Shown: piece by piece, positions 1 to 6,769 of the stretch
Layout of the letters: each line of letters opens with the position of its first letter
Position numbering within the stretch: position 1 is the first letter of the stretch
From: an uncultured Clostridia bacterium
Lineage (GTDB): Bacteria; Bacillota; Clostridia; RGIG6154
DNA: 7,921 nt
Direction: 5' to 3'
Assembly (NCBI GenBank): GCA_934446135.1
Contig: CAKSDT010000078.1
Location: 1-7,921 of the forward strand
Position numbers and translations under genes: made by a program
The notes under the pieces: model-generated
Databases searched by the model: none
Seen by the model: only the letters and a program-made list of their open reading frames with translations
What the model was told of the DNA's origin: nothing

Positions 1-22
1 TTCGCCGCTATATTGCGGCGAA
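1..22 (-). terminator. Hairpin downstream of tRNA-Ser, probable terminator
   Basis: Bases 1-8 (TTCGCCGC) and 15-22 (GCGGCGAA) are a perfect 8-bp inverted repeat around a 6-base loop. It lies directly beyond the 3' end of the minus-strand tRNA. A rho-independent terminator would need a T-run beyond the stem on the minus strand, which would fall left of base 1 and cannot be seen. Position and GC-rich stem support the call; the missing T-tract limits it. Confidence 0.6.
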
Positions 23-26
23 CTTT

Positions 27-120
27 TGGCGGAGAGAAAGGGATTTGAACCCTTGCACGGGGAGTGCCCCGCCTACCGCATTTCCAATGCGACCCCTTCA
101 GCCAACTTGGGTATCCCTCC
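27..120 (-). tRNA. tRNA-Ser, anticodon GGA
   Basis: Read on the minus strand, the acceptor stem pairs GGAGGGA (114-120) with TCTCTCC (31-37), with one G-T wobble, followed by discriminator G (30) and an encoded CCA (27-29). The T arm is AAGGG / CCCTT (50-54 and 38-42) around a TTCAAAT loop. The anticodon loop is TTGGAAA, giving anticodon GGA (83-85), which reads UCC serine codons. A long variable arm with a 5-bp CGGGG/CCCCG stem (58-62 and 67-71) is the class II hallmark of serine tRNAs and confirms the identity. No mismatch suggests a pseudogene. Confidence 0.96.
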
Positions 121-133
121 ATAAGACTGTATT

Positions 134-162
134 ATTGTACTATACTTTTTTAAAAAAATCAA
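134..162 (-). promoter_or_regulatory. Promoter of the tRNA-Ser gene
   Basis: On the minus strand a -35-like TTGATT (157-162) and a -10-like TACAAT (134-139) are separated by 17 bases. Transcription would begin near base 127, a few bases before the mature tRNA 5' end at 120. Each hexamer matches the sigma-70/sigma-A consensus at four or five of six positions, and spacing and placement are ideal. Confidence 0.6.
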
Positions 163-204
163 GTGTTTTTAGCGAATTTTTGAATTTAGTCAACATAAAA
201 TAAC

Positions 205-233
205 TTGACACTTGTAATGAAATATTGTATAAT
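205..233 (+). promoter_or_regulatory. Consensus sigma-A promoter for the operon
   Basis: TTGACA (205-210) and TATAAT (228-233) are both exact consensus hexamers with the optimal 17-base spacer. The predicted start is near base 240, leaving an untranslated leader of about 100 bases before the permease ATG at 339. Such a strong core promoter in front of a specialised operon suggests that control acts elsewhere, either by a repressor at the promoter or in the leader. An ATTATCA heptamer at 232-238 overlaps the -10 and matches one arm of a Fur-type 7-1-7 operator, but the other arm is poor. GTCAA (189-193) and TTGAC (205-209) form an imperfectly extended inverted repeat overlapping the -35. Confidence 0.85.
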
Positions 234-274
234 TATCACATAAATCTGACATCAAAATATTCTATTGAGATGAA

Positions 275-325
275 AGATGCGAATACTGAGCACACAACGC
301 ATCTATAAGATGCGTTTCTTTTTTT
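275..325 (+). terminator. Leader attenuator: intrinsic terminator with competing hairpin
   Basis: AACGCATCT (296-304) and AGATGCGTT (308-316) form a perfect 9-bp stem with a 3-base ATA loop, followed by TCTTTTTTT (317-325), a textbook rho-independent terminator. It lies between the consensus promoter and the first gene, so most transcripts would stop here unless terminator formation is prevented. A second copy of AGATGCG at 275-281 can pair with CGCATCT (298-304) across a 16-base loop, sequestering the 5' arm of the terminator. The two hairpins are mutually exclusive, as in attenuators and riboswitches. The leader does not match any riboswitch class I recognise. Alternatively, the 240-325 transcript is a separate small RNA of about 85 bases. 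Confidence 0.75.
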
Positions 326-338
326 GGAAGGGATTTAT

Positions 339-1355
339 ATGAGAGAATGCGGTAAAAAACTTATTACAAAAAACAAAATATTTCTTGTGCTTTTGCCTGT
401 ATTTTCTGCACTTATTGCACTTTCTGTAGGAAGAATGGTTATTCCTTTTGATGATGTAATAAAAGTTATATTAAACGATTTCGGTCAAAATTTTGAGGTT
501 TCATCTCAAAGTACCTTAGTTATAAATTCCATAAGAATTCCAAGAATATTGACGGCCTTACTTGTAGGATGCGGACTTTCACTTTCCGGCTCCGTGTTTC
601 AAAGTTTGTTCAAAAACCCGCTTGCAACTCCGGATACGGTGGGTGTTGCCGGCGGTGCATCATTTGGTGCTGCACTCGGAATTCTGTTAGGGTTCGGATT
701 TTTGGGGATAGAAATTTCTGCTATACTTTTTGGTATATTTGCGGTAATACTTACTTATATTGCCGGTGGTAAAACTACAAAGAATATGTCTGTTTTTATA
801 CTTTCCGGTGTAATGATCAGTTCTCTGTTTTCAGGTCTTATTTCGCTGGTAAAATATACGGCGGATACAGAAAGTCAACTTCCTCAGATCACATACTTTC
901 TTATGGGAAGTTTAAGCGGTGCGGGTTATAAAAACTTTGTAATAGGAGCACCAATAATTGTTTTTTTTGCCATCTTCTTGTACCTTATAAGATGGAAATT
1001 AAATCTTTTATTATTATCAAATGATGAGGCTGAAACTTCAGGTTCCAATATGATTTTGCTAAAAGCGTTTGCACTGATTTGTGCATCGTCTATGACTGCA
1101 GCGTCAGTTGCAATGTGCGGTCAGGTAGGTTGGGTTGGACTTTTAATTCCTCATATAGTAAGAATGAAGTACGGAAACAATCACACATCGGTAATACCTG
1201 CATCCGCACTTATTGGCGGAACTTTTATGGTTGTTGTAGATACTATAGCAAGAACAGTTACTGCATCTGAAATTCCTGTTTCGGTTTTAACATCGATAAT
1301 AGGAGCACCGTTTTTTATTATTCTGATGCGAAAAGGCAAGGGGTGGCAATTATGA
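339..1355 (+). CDS. FecCD/BtuC-type ABC transporter permease
   Basis: Membrane subunit of an importer of the type II class that carries Fe(III)-siderophores, haem or cobalamin; it would work as a homodimer. The 338-residue length is normal for the family. The first membrane helix is near residues 13-33. The family block around residues 65-106 (RIPR, LVGCGLSLSG, FKNPLATPDT) and the coupling-helix region GQVGWVGLLIPHIVRM (261-276) are both typical. The C terminus has the usual helix pair followed by a basic tail. The ATG at 339 is chosen because GGAAGG (326-331) is correctly spaced before it; an in-frame TTG at 324 lies inside the terminator T-run and is unlikely. It is the first gene after the leader terminator and shares an ATGA overlap with the ATPase gene. 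Family assignment is firm; the substrate is not readable. Confidence 0.93.
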   Translation: MRECGKKLITKNKIFLVLLPVFSALIALSVGRMVIPFDDVIKVILNDFGQNFEVSSQSTLVINSIRIPRILTALLVGCGLSLSGSVFQSLFKNPLATPDTVGVAGGASFGAALGILLGFGFLGIEISAILFGIFAVILTYIAGGKTTKNMSVFILSGVMISSLFSGLISLVKYTADTESQLPQITYFLMGSLSGAGYKNFVIGAPIIVFFAIFLYLIRWKLNLLLLSNDEAETSGSNMILLKAFALICASSMTAASVAMCGQVGWVGLLIPHIVRMKYGNNHTSVIPASALIGGTFMVVVDTIARTVTASEIPVSVLTSIIGAPFFIILMRKGKGWQL

Positions 1356-2401
1356 TATTAGAAGTAAAAGGCGGCTCTTTTGGCTATCGGAAAGACTACA
1401 ACATTTTAAACGATATAAATTTCACTTTGAAAAGCGGCGAAATATTATCGGTTCTCGGTCCGAACGGAGCAGGAAAGACAACGCTCTTAAAATGTATAAT
1501 CGGCTTAAACAAGTGGACAAGCGGATTTACATATAAAGACGGAAACAACATAAATAATATAAATAGAAACAGATTATGGGATAAGATAGCATATGTTCCG
1601 CAAAACAAGCAAAGTGCAACATCGTTTACTGCAGAAGAAATGATAGTTTTAGGCAGAAACAGTAAAATAAAAGTTTTCGGGCAGCCTGCAAAAAGTGATG
1701 TTCAGGCAGTATATAATGTTATGGAAAAACTTAACATTGAATATCTAAGCGGCAGAAAGTGTAATGAAATGAGCGGCGGAGAACTGCAGATGGTTTTAAT
1801 TGCAAAAGCACTTGTTTCTGAACCTGAATTGATAGTACTTGATGAACCTGAATCCAATCTTGATTTTAAAAACCAACTTACTGTACTGGATGCCATATCT
1901 TCGCTTAAAAATGAAAATGTTGCCTGTATTTTTAATACGCACTACCCTACCCACGCACTGCAGCGTTCTGATTACTCGCTTTTGCTCGATTTAAACAGAA
2001 AAAGTTTATTTGGTAAAACATCGGAAATTCTGACAGAATCAAGTATAGAGTATGCCTTCGGCGTAAAAGCGGTAATTGATGAAATCGAAACCGAAAACAC
2101 AACTCTAAGAAATGTTACGCCAATTTCTCTCGCTGACAATAAACTAAACCATAAAGATAAAAAAACACTTGCGGTCGTTTCAATTGTAATGTTGAATAAA
2201 AATTGTTCAGGTGCGGTTAACGAACTTATTCACTCTTACAATAAGCATCTCTTCGGAAGAATGGGAATGCCAAACAAAAAGTACGGTGTAAATATAATTA
2301 ATCTTAACCTTGAGGGAACAAAGACAGAACTTGAAACATTTACAGCAAAACTATCAGCAATAAACGGCGTGAATGTGAAAACTGTTTATGTTTCCGAGTA
2401 A
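1352..2401 (+). CDS. ABC transporter ATPase fused to a TM1266-like C-terminal domain
   Basis: The N-terminal part (residues 1 to about 240) is a FecE/BtuD-type ATPase that would drive the adjacent permease. It shows Walker A GPNGAGKT (36-43), Q-loop Gln84, signature MSGGE (140-144), Walker B LIVLDEP (160-166), a D-loop with SNLD, and H-loop His197. After a linker, residues about 272-349 (bases 2165-2398) resemble the TM1266 family, annotated as 'iron-only hydrogenase system regulator', a small ACT-like domain of about 80 residues. Its shared features are a hydrophobic first strand, a central GRMGMP motif (302-307), a second strand before a Gly, and an ending close to LPGVSVKTVY (here INGVNVKTVY). 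Typical ATPases of this class have about 250-270 residues, so the extra domain explains the length. The ATG at 1352 gives an ATGA overlap with the permease and has AAGGGG eight bases upstream; a GTG at 1343 is the alternative. The domain call rests on family memory, not a search. Confidence 0.88.
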   Translation: MILEVKGGSFGYRKDYNILNDINFTLKSGEILSVLGPNGAGKTTLLKCIIGLNKWTSGFTYKDGNNINNINRNRLWDKIAYVPQNKQSATSFTAEEMIVLGRNSKIKVFGQPAKSDVQAVYNVMEKLNIEYLSGRKCNEMSGGELQMVLIAKALVSEPELIVLDEPESNLDFKNQLTVLDAISSLKNENVACIFNTHYPTHALQRSDYSLLLDLNRKSLFGKTSEILTESSIEYAFGVKAVIDEIETENTTLRNVTPISLADNKLNHKDKKTLAVVSIVMLNKNCSGAVNELIHSYNKHLFGRMGMPNKKYGVNIINLNLEGTKTELETFTAKLSAINGVNVKTVYVSE

Positions 2402-2425
2402 TAACTAAAATTTTGAGGTGATTGT

Positions 2426-3193
2426 ATGCTTAAAATTGCAATATATGGGAAAGGCGGAATAGGTAAATCGACAACAGTGTCAAACCTATCTGCATCACTT
2501 GCTAAAAAAGGATATAAGGTAATGCAGGTGGGATGCGACCCTAAAGCAGATTCCACCGTATTGCTTAATAATAACACAAAAAGTACAACAGTGTTGGCAC
2601 TGACTCAAAAATTTGGCGACAATTTTAAAGTTGACGATTTTGTAACATTAGGATTTGAAGAAACGATATGTATAGAAGCAGGCGGTCCCACTCCCGGCCT
2701 CGGATGTGCAGGCAGAGGAATAGTTGCCGCACTCGAAAAAATCAAAGAAAAAGGTGTGTATGAAAAGTACAAACCCGACATTGTGTTTTATGATGTATTG
2801 GGTGATGTTGTATGCGGAGGTTTTACAATGCCTATGCGAAGCGGATACGCCGATAAAATTATTATCATAACGAGCGGTGAAAATATGTCGCTTCATGCTG
2901 CTGCAAACATAGGACTTGCTATAGAAAATTTCGGTGAAAGAGGCTACGCAGGATTGGGCGGAATAATTCTGAATAAAAGAAATGTAAAAAACGAAGAAGA
3001 AAAAGTCGAAGAACTTGCATCAGATATAAATACATCGGTTATAGGTACTCTTTCGAGAAGCGAAACGGTGCTTCGTGCAGAAGAACTCGGAAAAACTGTA
3101 ATAGAAGCATTTCCTGATTCCGAAATGGCAAAAGAGTACGAAAGACTTTCACAAGTTATAATTAAAATGTACGGAGAAAAAGAAAATGCTTAA
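2426..3193 (+). CDS. NifH-like nitrogenase-superfamily Fe protein
   Basis: A MgATP-dependent homodimeric [4Fe-4S] reductase that would pass electrons to the two subunits encoded next. All hallmarks are present: P-loop GKGGIGKST (8-16), CDPKADST (37-44), the two cluster ligands Cys94 (in GLGCAGRG) and Cys130 (in DVLGDVVCGGF), and the switch and dimer-interface regions between them. Arg97 occupies the position ADP-ribosylated in some nitrogenases. At 255 residues it is shorter than true NifH (about 275-297), mainly at the C terminus, as in many divergent homologues such as those of tetrapyrrole or F430 synthesis. GAGGTGAT (2415-2422) is a strong ribosome site. The gene begins 24 bases after the ATPase and overlaps the next gene by 8 bases. 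Fe-protein function is near certain; a role in N2 fixation is unlikely given its partners. Confidence 0.95.
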   Translation: MLKIAIYGKGGIGKSTTVSNLSASLAKKGYKVMQVGCDPKADSTVLLNNNTKSTTVLALTQKFGDNFKVDDFVTLGFEETICIEAGGPTPGLGCAGRGIVAALEKIKEKGVYEKYKPDIVFYDVLGDVVCGGFTMPMRSGYADKIIIITSGENMSLHAAANIGLAIENFGERGYAGLGGIILNKRNVKNEEEKVEELASDINTSVIGTLSRSETVLRAEELGKTVIEAFPDSEMAKEYERLSQVIIKMYGEKENA

Positions 3194-4493
3194 AAGGTTA
3201 AATAATAACAAATCTTATGTTGAAATCAAAGATGCCTCATTTCCCTCGCCTTTTATCTCCGGGCTTGAATACAGTGCACCCGCAAGAGGCTGTTGGAATA
3301 TTGTTCATACAGGAATGTTGATTCCTGAAGCACATCAGATATTCGTGTGTGCAGCAGGCTGCTTAAGAGGTGTAGTTCTGACCGCTGCCGAAATGAATGC
3401 AACTGAAAGATTTTCAACTATCGAAATAAAAGAAAAGAATGTTTTGGATGGCGATATGGAATCACTTATACTTGACGGTGTGGAAGAAATCATAAATAAC
3501 TTGCCGTACACTCCAAAGGCCATTCTTTTATATACAAGCTGCATACATCACTTTATGGCTTCAGATACAAATTATGTTTTTTCAGTTCTGAAAGATAAAT
3601 ATCCGGATATTATGTTCACTGATTGCTATATGAATCCTATTATGCGAAAAAGCGGTTTGAATCCGGATCAGACAATGAGAAAACAATTATACAGTTTGTT
3701 AAAACCGTCTGAACTTAATAAAAAACAGATAAATATTCTCGGCAACGACATCCCGACAGATAGTGATGCTGAATTTGTAACTATGTTTAAAAACGGAGGG
3801 TATGAAATAAAGGATATTACGGTGTGCAACAGTTTTGATGATTACCAAAGCATGGCGGGGAGTTTTTTAAATATAGTATATTACCCTTCTGCTTTGCCCG
3901 CTGCGAAAGCGTTGAAAGAAAGACTCGGACAAGAATATATTTATCTTCCGCAATCTTTTGACTTTGACACAAATGAAAGATATATTAAGACATTATATAA
4001 TTTGTTTCAACTTCCTCAACCCGATATAGATGAATTACGGACAAAATGTTCCGACAGGCTGAACAAATTGTCCGAAACACTGAGCGGTACGGAAGTATAT
4101 ATAGACTACACCGCTTTTCCAAGACCGTTCGAACTTGCAAAATTGCTTGTAAAATATGGAATATTTGTTACCAGGATTTACGCTGACAGCATTTCTGAAG
4201 AGGAAAAAGACGCATTTTTTGCTCTCAAAAATTCAAATATTAAAATATACCCTACTGTTAATGCTTGTATGCGTGTAGAAAACAGACACAATATTAAAAA
4301 GGCTGTTGCTATAGGTCAAAAAGCGGCATATTTTAACTCAAGCAGTCACTTTGTTAATATCGTAGAAGGCGGAGGATTGTGGGGCTTCTCGGGAATAATT
4401 AAACTTTGTGATGAAATAGAAAATGCTTTCAATTATGAAAAAGATACAAGAAAACTCATACAAATTAAAGGATTGGGGTGTGGATGTTGCTAA
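3186..4493 (+). CDS. NifD-like nitrogenase component 1 subunit, substrate unknown
   Basis: Oxidoreductase/nitrogenase component 1 family, 435 residues (NifD is about 480-490). By eye, Cys36 (ARGC), Cys59 (CAAGC) and Cys119 (YTSC) match the three P-cluster ligands of NifD (Cys62, Cys88, Cys154 in Azotobacter), so an iron-sulfur cluster at the subunit interface is expected. The active-site ligands of NifD are not retained in my alignment: the Cys275 position, after an LN-[IL]-V strand, falls on Tyr233, and the His442 region is replaced by a Gly-rich loop (395-397) with only His388 nearby. The C terminus is GLGCGCC, with cysteines at 432, 434 and 435, an unusual tail that could bind a metal or cluster. 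GGAG (3173-3176) precedes the ATG, which lies inside the end of the Fe-protein gene. Its close coupling to genes 3 and 5 argues for one complex. Confidence 0.9.
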   Translation: MLKRLNNNKSYVEIKDASFPSPFISGLEYSAPARGCWNIVHTGMLIPEAHQIFVCAAGCLRGVVLTAAEMNATERFSTIEIKEKNVLDGDMESLILDGVEEIINNLPYTPKAILLYTSCIHHFMASDTNYVFSVLKDKYPDIMFTDCYMNPIMRKSGLNPDQTMRKQLYSLLKPSELNKKQINILGNDIPTDSDAEFVTMFKNGGYEIKDITVCNSFDDYQSMAGSFLNIVYYPSALPAAKALKERLGQEYIYLPQSFDFDTNERYIKTLYNLFQLPQPDIDELRTKCSDRLNKLSETLSGTEVYIDYTAFPRPFELAKLLVKYGIFVTRIYADSISEEEKDAFFALKNSNIKIYPTVNACMRVENRHNIKKAVAIGQKAAYFNSSSHFVNIVEGGGLWGFSGIIKLCDEIENAFNYEKDTRKLIQIKGLGCGCC

Positions 4494-5608
4494 AAGATCA
4501 GGCTTCTTCAATAATATCAACATATACCGCCGATGTATCAGGCGTTTGTTCTGCACTCTTTGAAATGGGCGGAATGTGTGTCATACATGACCCGTCCGGA
4601 TGCAATTCAACTTATAACACGCACGATGAACCAAGATGGTATGATTTTGACAGTCTGATATTCATTTCCGGACTTACACAGATGGAAGCAATTATGGGCG
4701 ATGATAATAAACTTATTAATGACACAATATCTGCAGCCGCTGAGTTAAAACCAAAATTTATTGCACTTGCAGGCTCACCCATACCTATGGTTATGGGCAC
4801 TGATTTTAATGCAATTGCAAAGATAATAAGTGATAGAACAGGTATACCCTGTTTTGGATTTAATACAAACGGAATGCATAGTTATATTTCCGGTGCAAGT
4901 CTTGCATTTTCGGCTATAGCCAAAAATTTTACATCTGACAAGACTGAAAAAATGAAGAATTCGGTTAATGTTTTAGGAACTACACCGCTTGATTTTTCTG
5001 TAAACAGTTATGTAAAAAATTTATACAAATATTTAAATGAAAACGGGTATAATGTCGTATCACAATTTGGCATGGGGGCAAATCTTAGCGAAATCAATAA
5101 TGCAGGCGTTGCCTCTGTCAACTTAGTTGTTTCATCATCAGGGCTTATGGCAGCGAAAAGTTTATACAAAAAATTCGGCACTCCATATGCAGTCTGTCTT
5201 CCTATGAAAGGTAATGATATAACAGATGTCTTAAACCTCGCCATATTAAAAAATAAACCTATTGTTGATAATGGCTGCCTTGATATAAATTCTGATGTTA
5301 CAGTTATAGGTGATGCCGTTTACTGCATTGCGTTATCCAAAGTATTTTGCAAAAAGTTTGATAAAAAAGTACGGGTTATTTGTCCTCCCGACACACCTTT
5401 AGAACTCATTCAAAACGGAATGGAAATCTTAAACGGCGAAAATATGGCAAGAACAATACTTAATGATAGCAAAACTGTTATTGCTGATCCGTTGTACAAG
5501 CCGCTTGTTAATGACAGTGCTTCGTTTATTTCTGTACCGCACGAAGCATTCTCAGGCAGAATATTCAGAAGTGGGATTAAGGATTTACTAGAATACGATA
5601 TAATTTAA
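4484..5608 (+). CDS. NifK-like nitrogenase component 1 subunit, substrate unknown
   Basis: Second large subunit, 374 residues, much shorter than NifK (about 450-520), consistent with a reduced superfamily member. Cys22 and Cys40 (in HDPSGC) line up with NifK Cys70 and Cys95 (GSQGC). The third ligand position, in the strand ending AGSPIPMVMGTD (residues 96-107), carries Ser98 where NifK has Cys153. Downstream, residues 236-250 with LPMKGNDITD resemble the NifK segment LNIPMGLDWTDEF, supporting orthology to the beta rather than alpha side. It should pair with the preceding subunit and share its cluster. The ATG at 4484 follows GGGGTG (4475-4480); a GTG at 4478 with AAAGGA upstream would add two residues. 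Either start overlaps the preceding gene, whose stop is at 4491-4493. The next gene follows after 36 bases. Confidence 0.87.
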   Translation: MLLKDQASSIISTYTADVSGVCSALFEMGGMCVIHDPSGCNSTYNTHDEPRWYDFDSLIFISGLTQMEAIMGDDNKLINDTISAAAELKPKFIALAGSPIPMVMGTDFNAIAKIISDRTGIPCFGFNTNGMHSYISGASLAFSAIAKNFTSDKTEKMKNSVNVLGTTPLDFSVNSYVKNLYKYLNENGYNVVSQFGMGANLSEINNAGVASVNLVVSSSGLMAAKSLYKKFGTPYAVCLPMKGNDITDVLNLAILKNKPIVDNGCLDINSDVTVIGDAVYCIALSKVFCKKFDKKVRVICPPDTPLELIQNGMEILNGENMARTILNDSKTVIADPLYKPLVNDSASFISVPHEAFSGRIFRSGIKDLLEYDII

Positions 5609-5644
5609 AAAATTATATAATTTATTATGAAAGGTTAGATAAAA

Positions 5645-6748
5645 ATGAAAAAAGTATTATCAATAGTTTTATGTTTTGTTATGATTTTTTCTATAACTGC
5701 TTGCTCAGGTAACAAAACAGCAAATGAAAATACAACAAAAACTATTACAGACCATGCCGGAAATCAAGTTGAAATTCCGACTAAAATCGAGAGAATTGTA
5801 GTAAACGGAATTTATCCGCTTCCCTCCTGCCTTACTGTGTTCTTCGACAGTGCTGATAAAATAGTCGGTATGCCAAGTCAGAGTATGCTTGCAGCAGAAA
5901 AGAGTATTTTGAGTGAATTGTACCCGGAAATACTAAAGGCGGATACGACATTTACAGAAAATGATGATATAAATATCGAATCATTGATTAAACTTAATCC
6001 CGACATTGTCTTTTACAGTGCAAATGATACAAAAACATATGAAAAACTTAAGAATGCAGGTATCCCTGGTGTTGGCATTTCTGTAAACAAATGGGGTTAC
6101 AACTCGATAGAAACGCTGGACAACTGGATTTCACTTTTAAGCGAAATATTCCCCGAAAATGATAAAGCCGAAAAAGTTCACAACGCAAGCAACAAGATTT
6201 ACGAACTGGTTCAGGAAAGAACAAAAAATCTTTCTGACAATGAAAAAGCAAAAGTATTTTTCTTGTTCCAATACAGCGAAAACAACATTCTGACTTCGGG
6301 TGATAACTTCTTTGGTGATTGGTGGGCTGATGCAATAGGTGCAAAAAATGTTGCAAAAGAACTTAAAGGTGACAATGCACAAGCAGTAAGTATGGAACAA
6401 ATTTACGGATGGGATCCTGAAATTATATTTGTAACAAACTTTACAAAAGCAATGCCTGACGATCTTTACAACAACACAACAGGAAACTTTGACTGGAGTA
6501 AGATTTCCGCTGTAACCAATAAAAAAGTGTATAAAATGCCTCTTGGTATGTATAGAAGTTACACACCGGGTGTTGATACTCCTATTACACTTCTTTACCT
6601 TGCAAAGGCAACATATCCTGAATTATTTAAAGATATTGATATTACAGAAGAAACAGTTAAATATTACAAAGATGTTTTCGGAATTAATCTTACACAAAAA
6701 CAGGCATCTCAGATATTTAACCCCTTAAATGCAGGTTTTGATAAATAA
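5645..6748 (+). CDS. Iron-siderophore/cobalamin-class solute-binding lipoprotein
   Basis: Extracytoplasmic binding protein for the importer encoded by the first two genes. The signal peptide has a KK start, a hydrophobic core (residues 4-18) and lipobox ITAC, giving lipidated Cys20 and membrane anchoring. The mature protein opens with the family's typical ITDHAGNQVEIPTKIERIV stretch (34-52). Two lobes joined by a long helix (about 170-196) and the FFGDWWADAIGAKNVA segment (222-237) are typical of the BtuF/FhuD class. At 367 residues it is somewhat longer than average. AAAGG (5630-5634) lies 10 bases before the ATG. The 36-base gap from the previous gene contains only an AT-only palindrome (5610-5623) and no convincing terminator or promoter. 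The ligand cannot be read; ferric siderophore, haem, corrinoid or another metal chelate are all possible. Confidence 0.92.
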   Translation: MKKVLSIVLCFVMIFSITACSGNKTANENTTKTITDHAGNQVEIPTKIERIVVNGIYPLPSCLTVFFDSADKIVGMPSQSMLAAEKSILSELYPEILKADTTFTENDDINIESLIKLNPDIVFYSANDTKTYEKLKNAGIPGVGISVNKWGYNSIETLDNWISLLSEIFPENDKAEKVHNASNKIYELVQERTKNLSDNEKAKVFFLFQYSENNILTSGDNFFGDWWADAIGAKNVAKELKGDNAQAVSMEQIYGWDPEIIFVTNFTKAMPDDLYNNTTGNFDWSKISAVTNKKVYKMPLGMYRSYTPGVDTPITLLYLAKATYPELFKDIDITEETVKYYKDVFGINLTQKQASQIFNPLNAGFDK

Positions 6749-6769
6749 GATGAAAGATTGGTGATCAGT

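Noticed and set aside
27..120. tRNA-Ser as an attachment site for an integrated element carrying the operon
   Set aside because: The tRNA 3' end faces away from the operon, towards base 1. No direct repeat of the tRNA 3' end, integrase or other mobility gene is visible, so a transfer origin is not supported here.
2426..5608. Genuine nitrogenase (nifHDK) for N2 fixation
   Set aside because: The large subunits are too short, FeMo-co ligand positions appear replaced, one P-cluster cysteine is Ser, and no nifB/E/N/V genes are in view.
5599..5623. TATAAT-like hexamers at 5599-5604 and 5616-5621 and an AT-only palindrome at 5610-5623, suggesting a separate promoter or terminator before the lipoprotein gene
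   Set aside because: No acceptable -35 lies 16-18 bases upstream of either hexamer. The palindrome has no G or C and no T-tract, so it is explained by the AT-rich 36-base gap.
6048..6400. Two overlapping minus-strand open frames inside the lipoprotein gene
   Set aside because: They lie wholly antisense to a well-supported gene, lack a ribosome site and resemble no family I know; the composition is that of a shadow frame.
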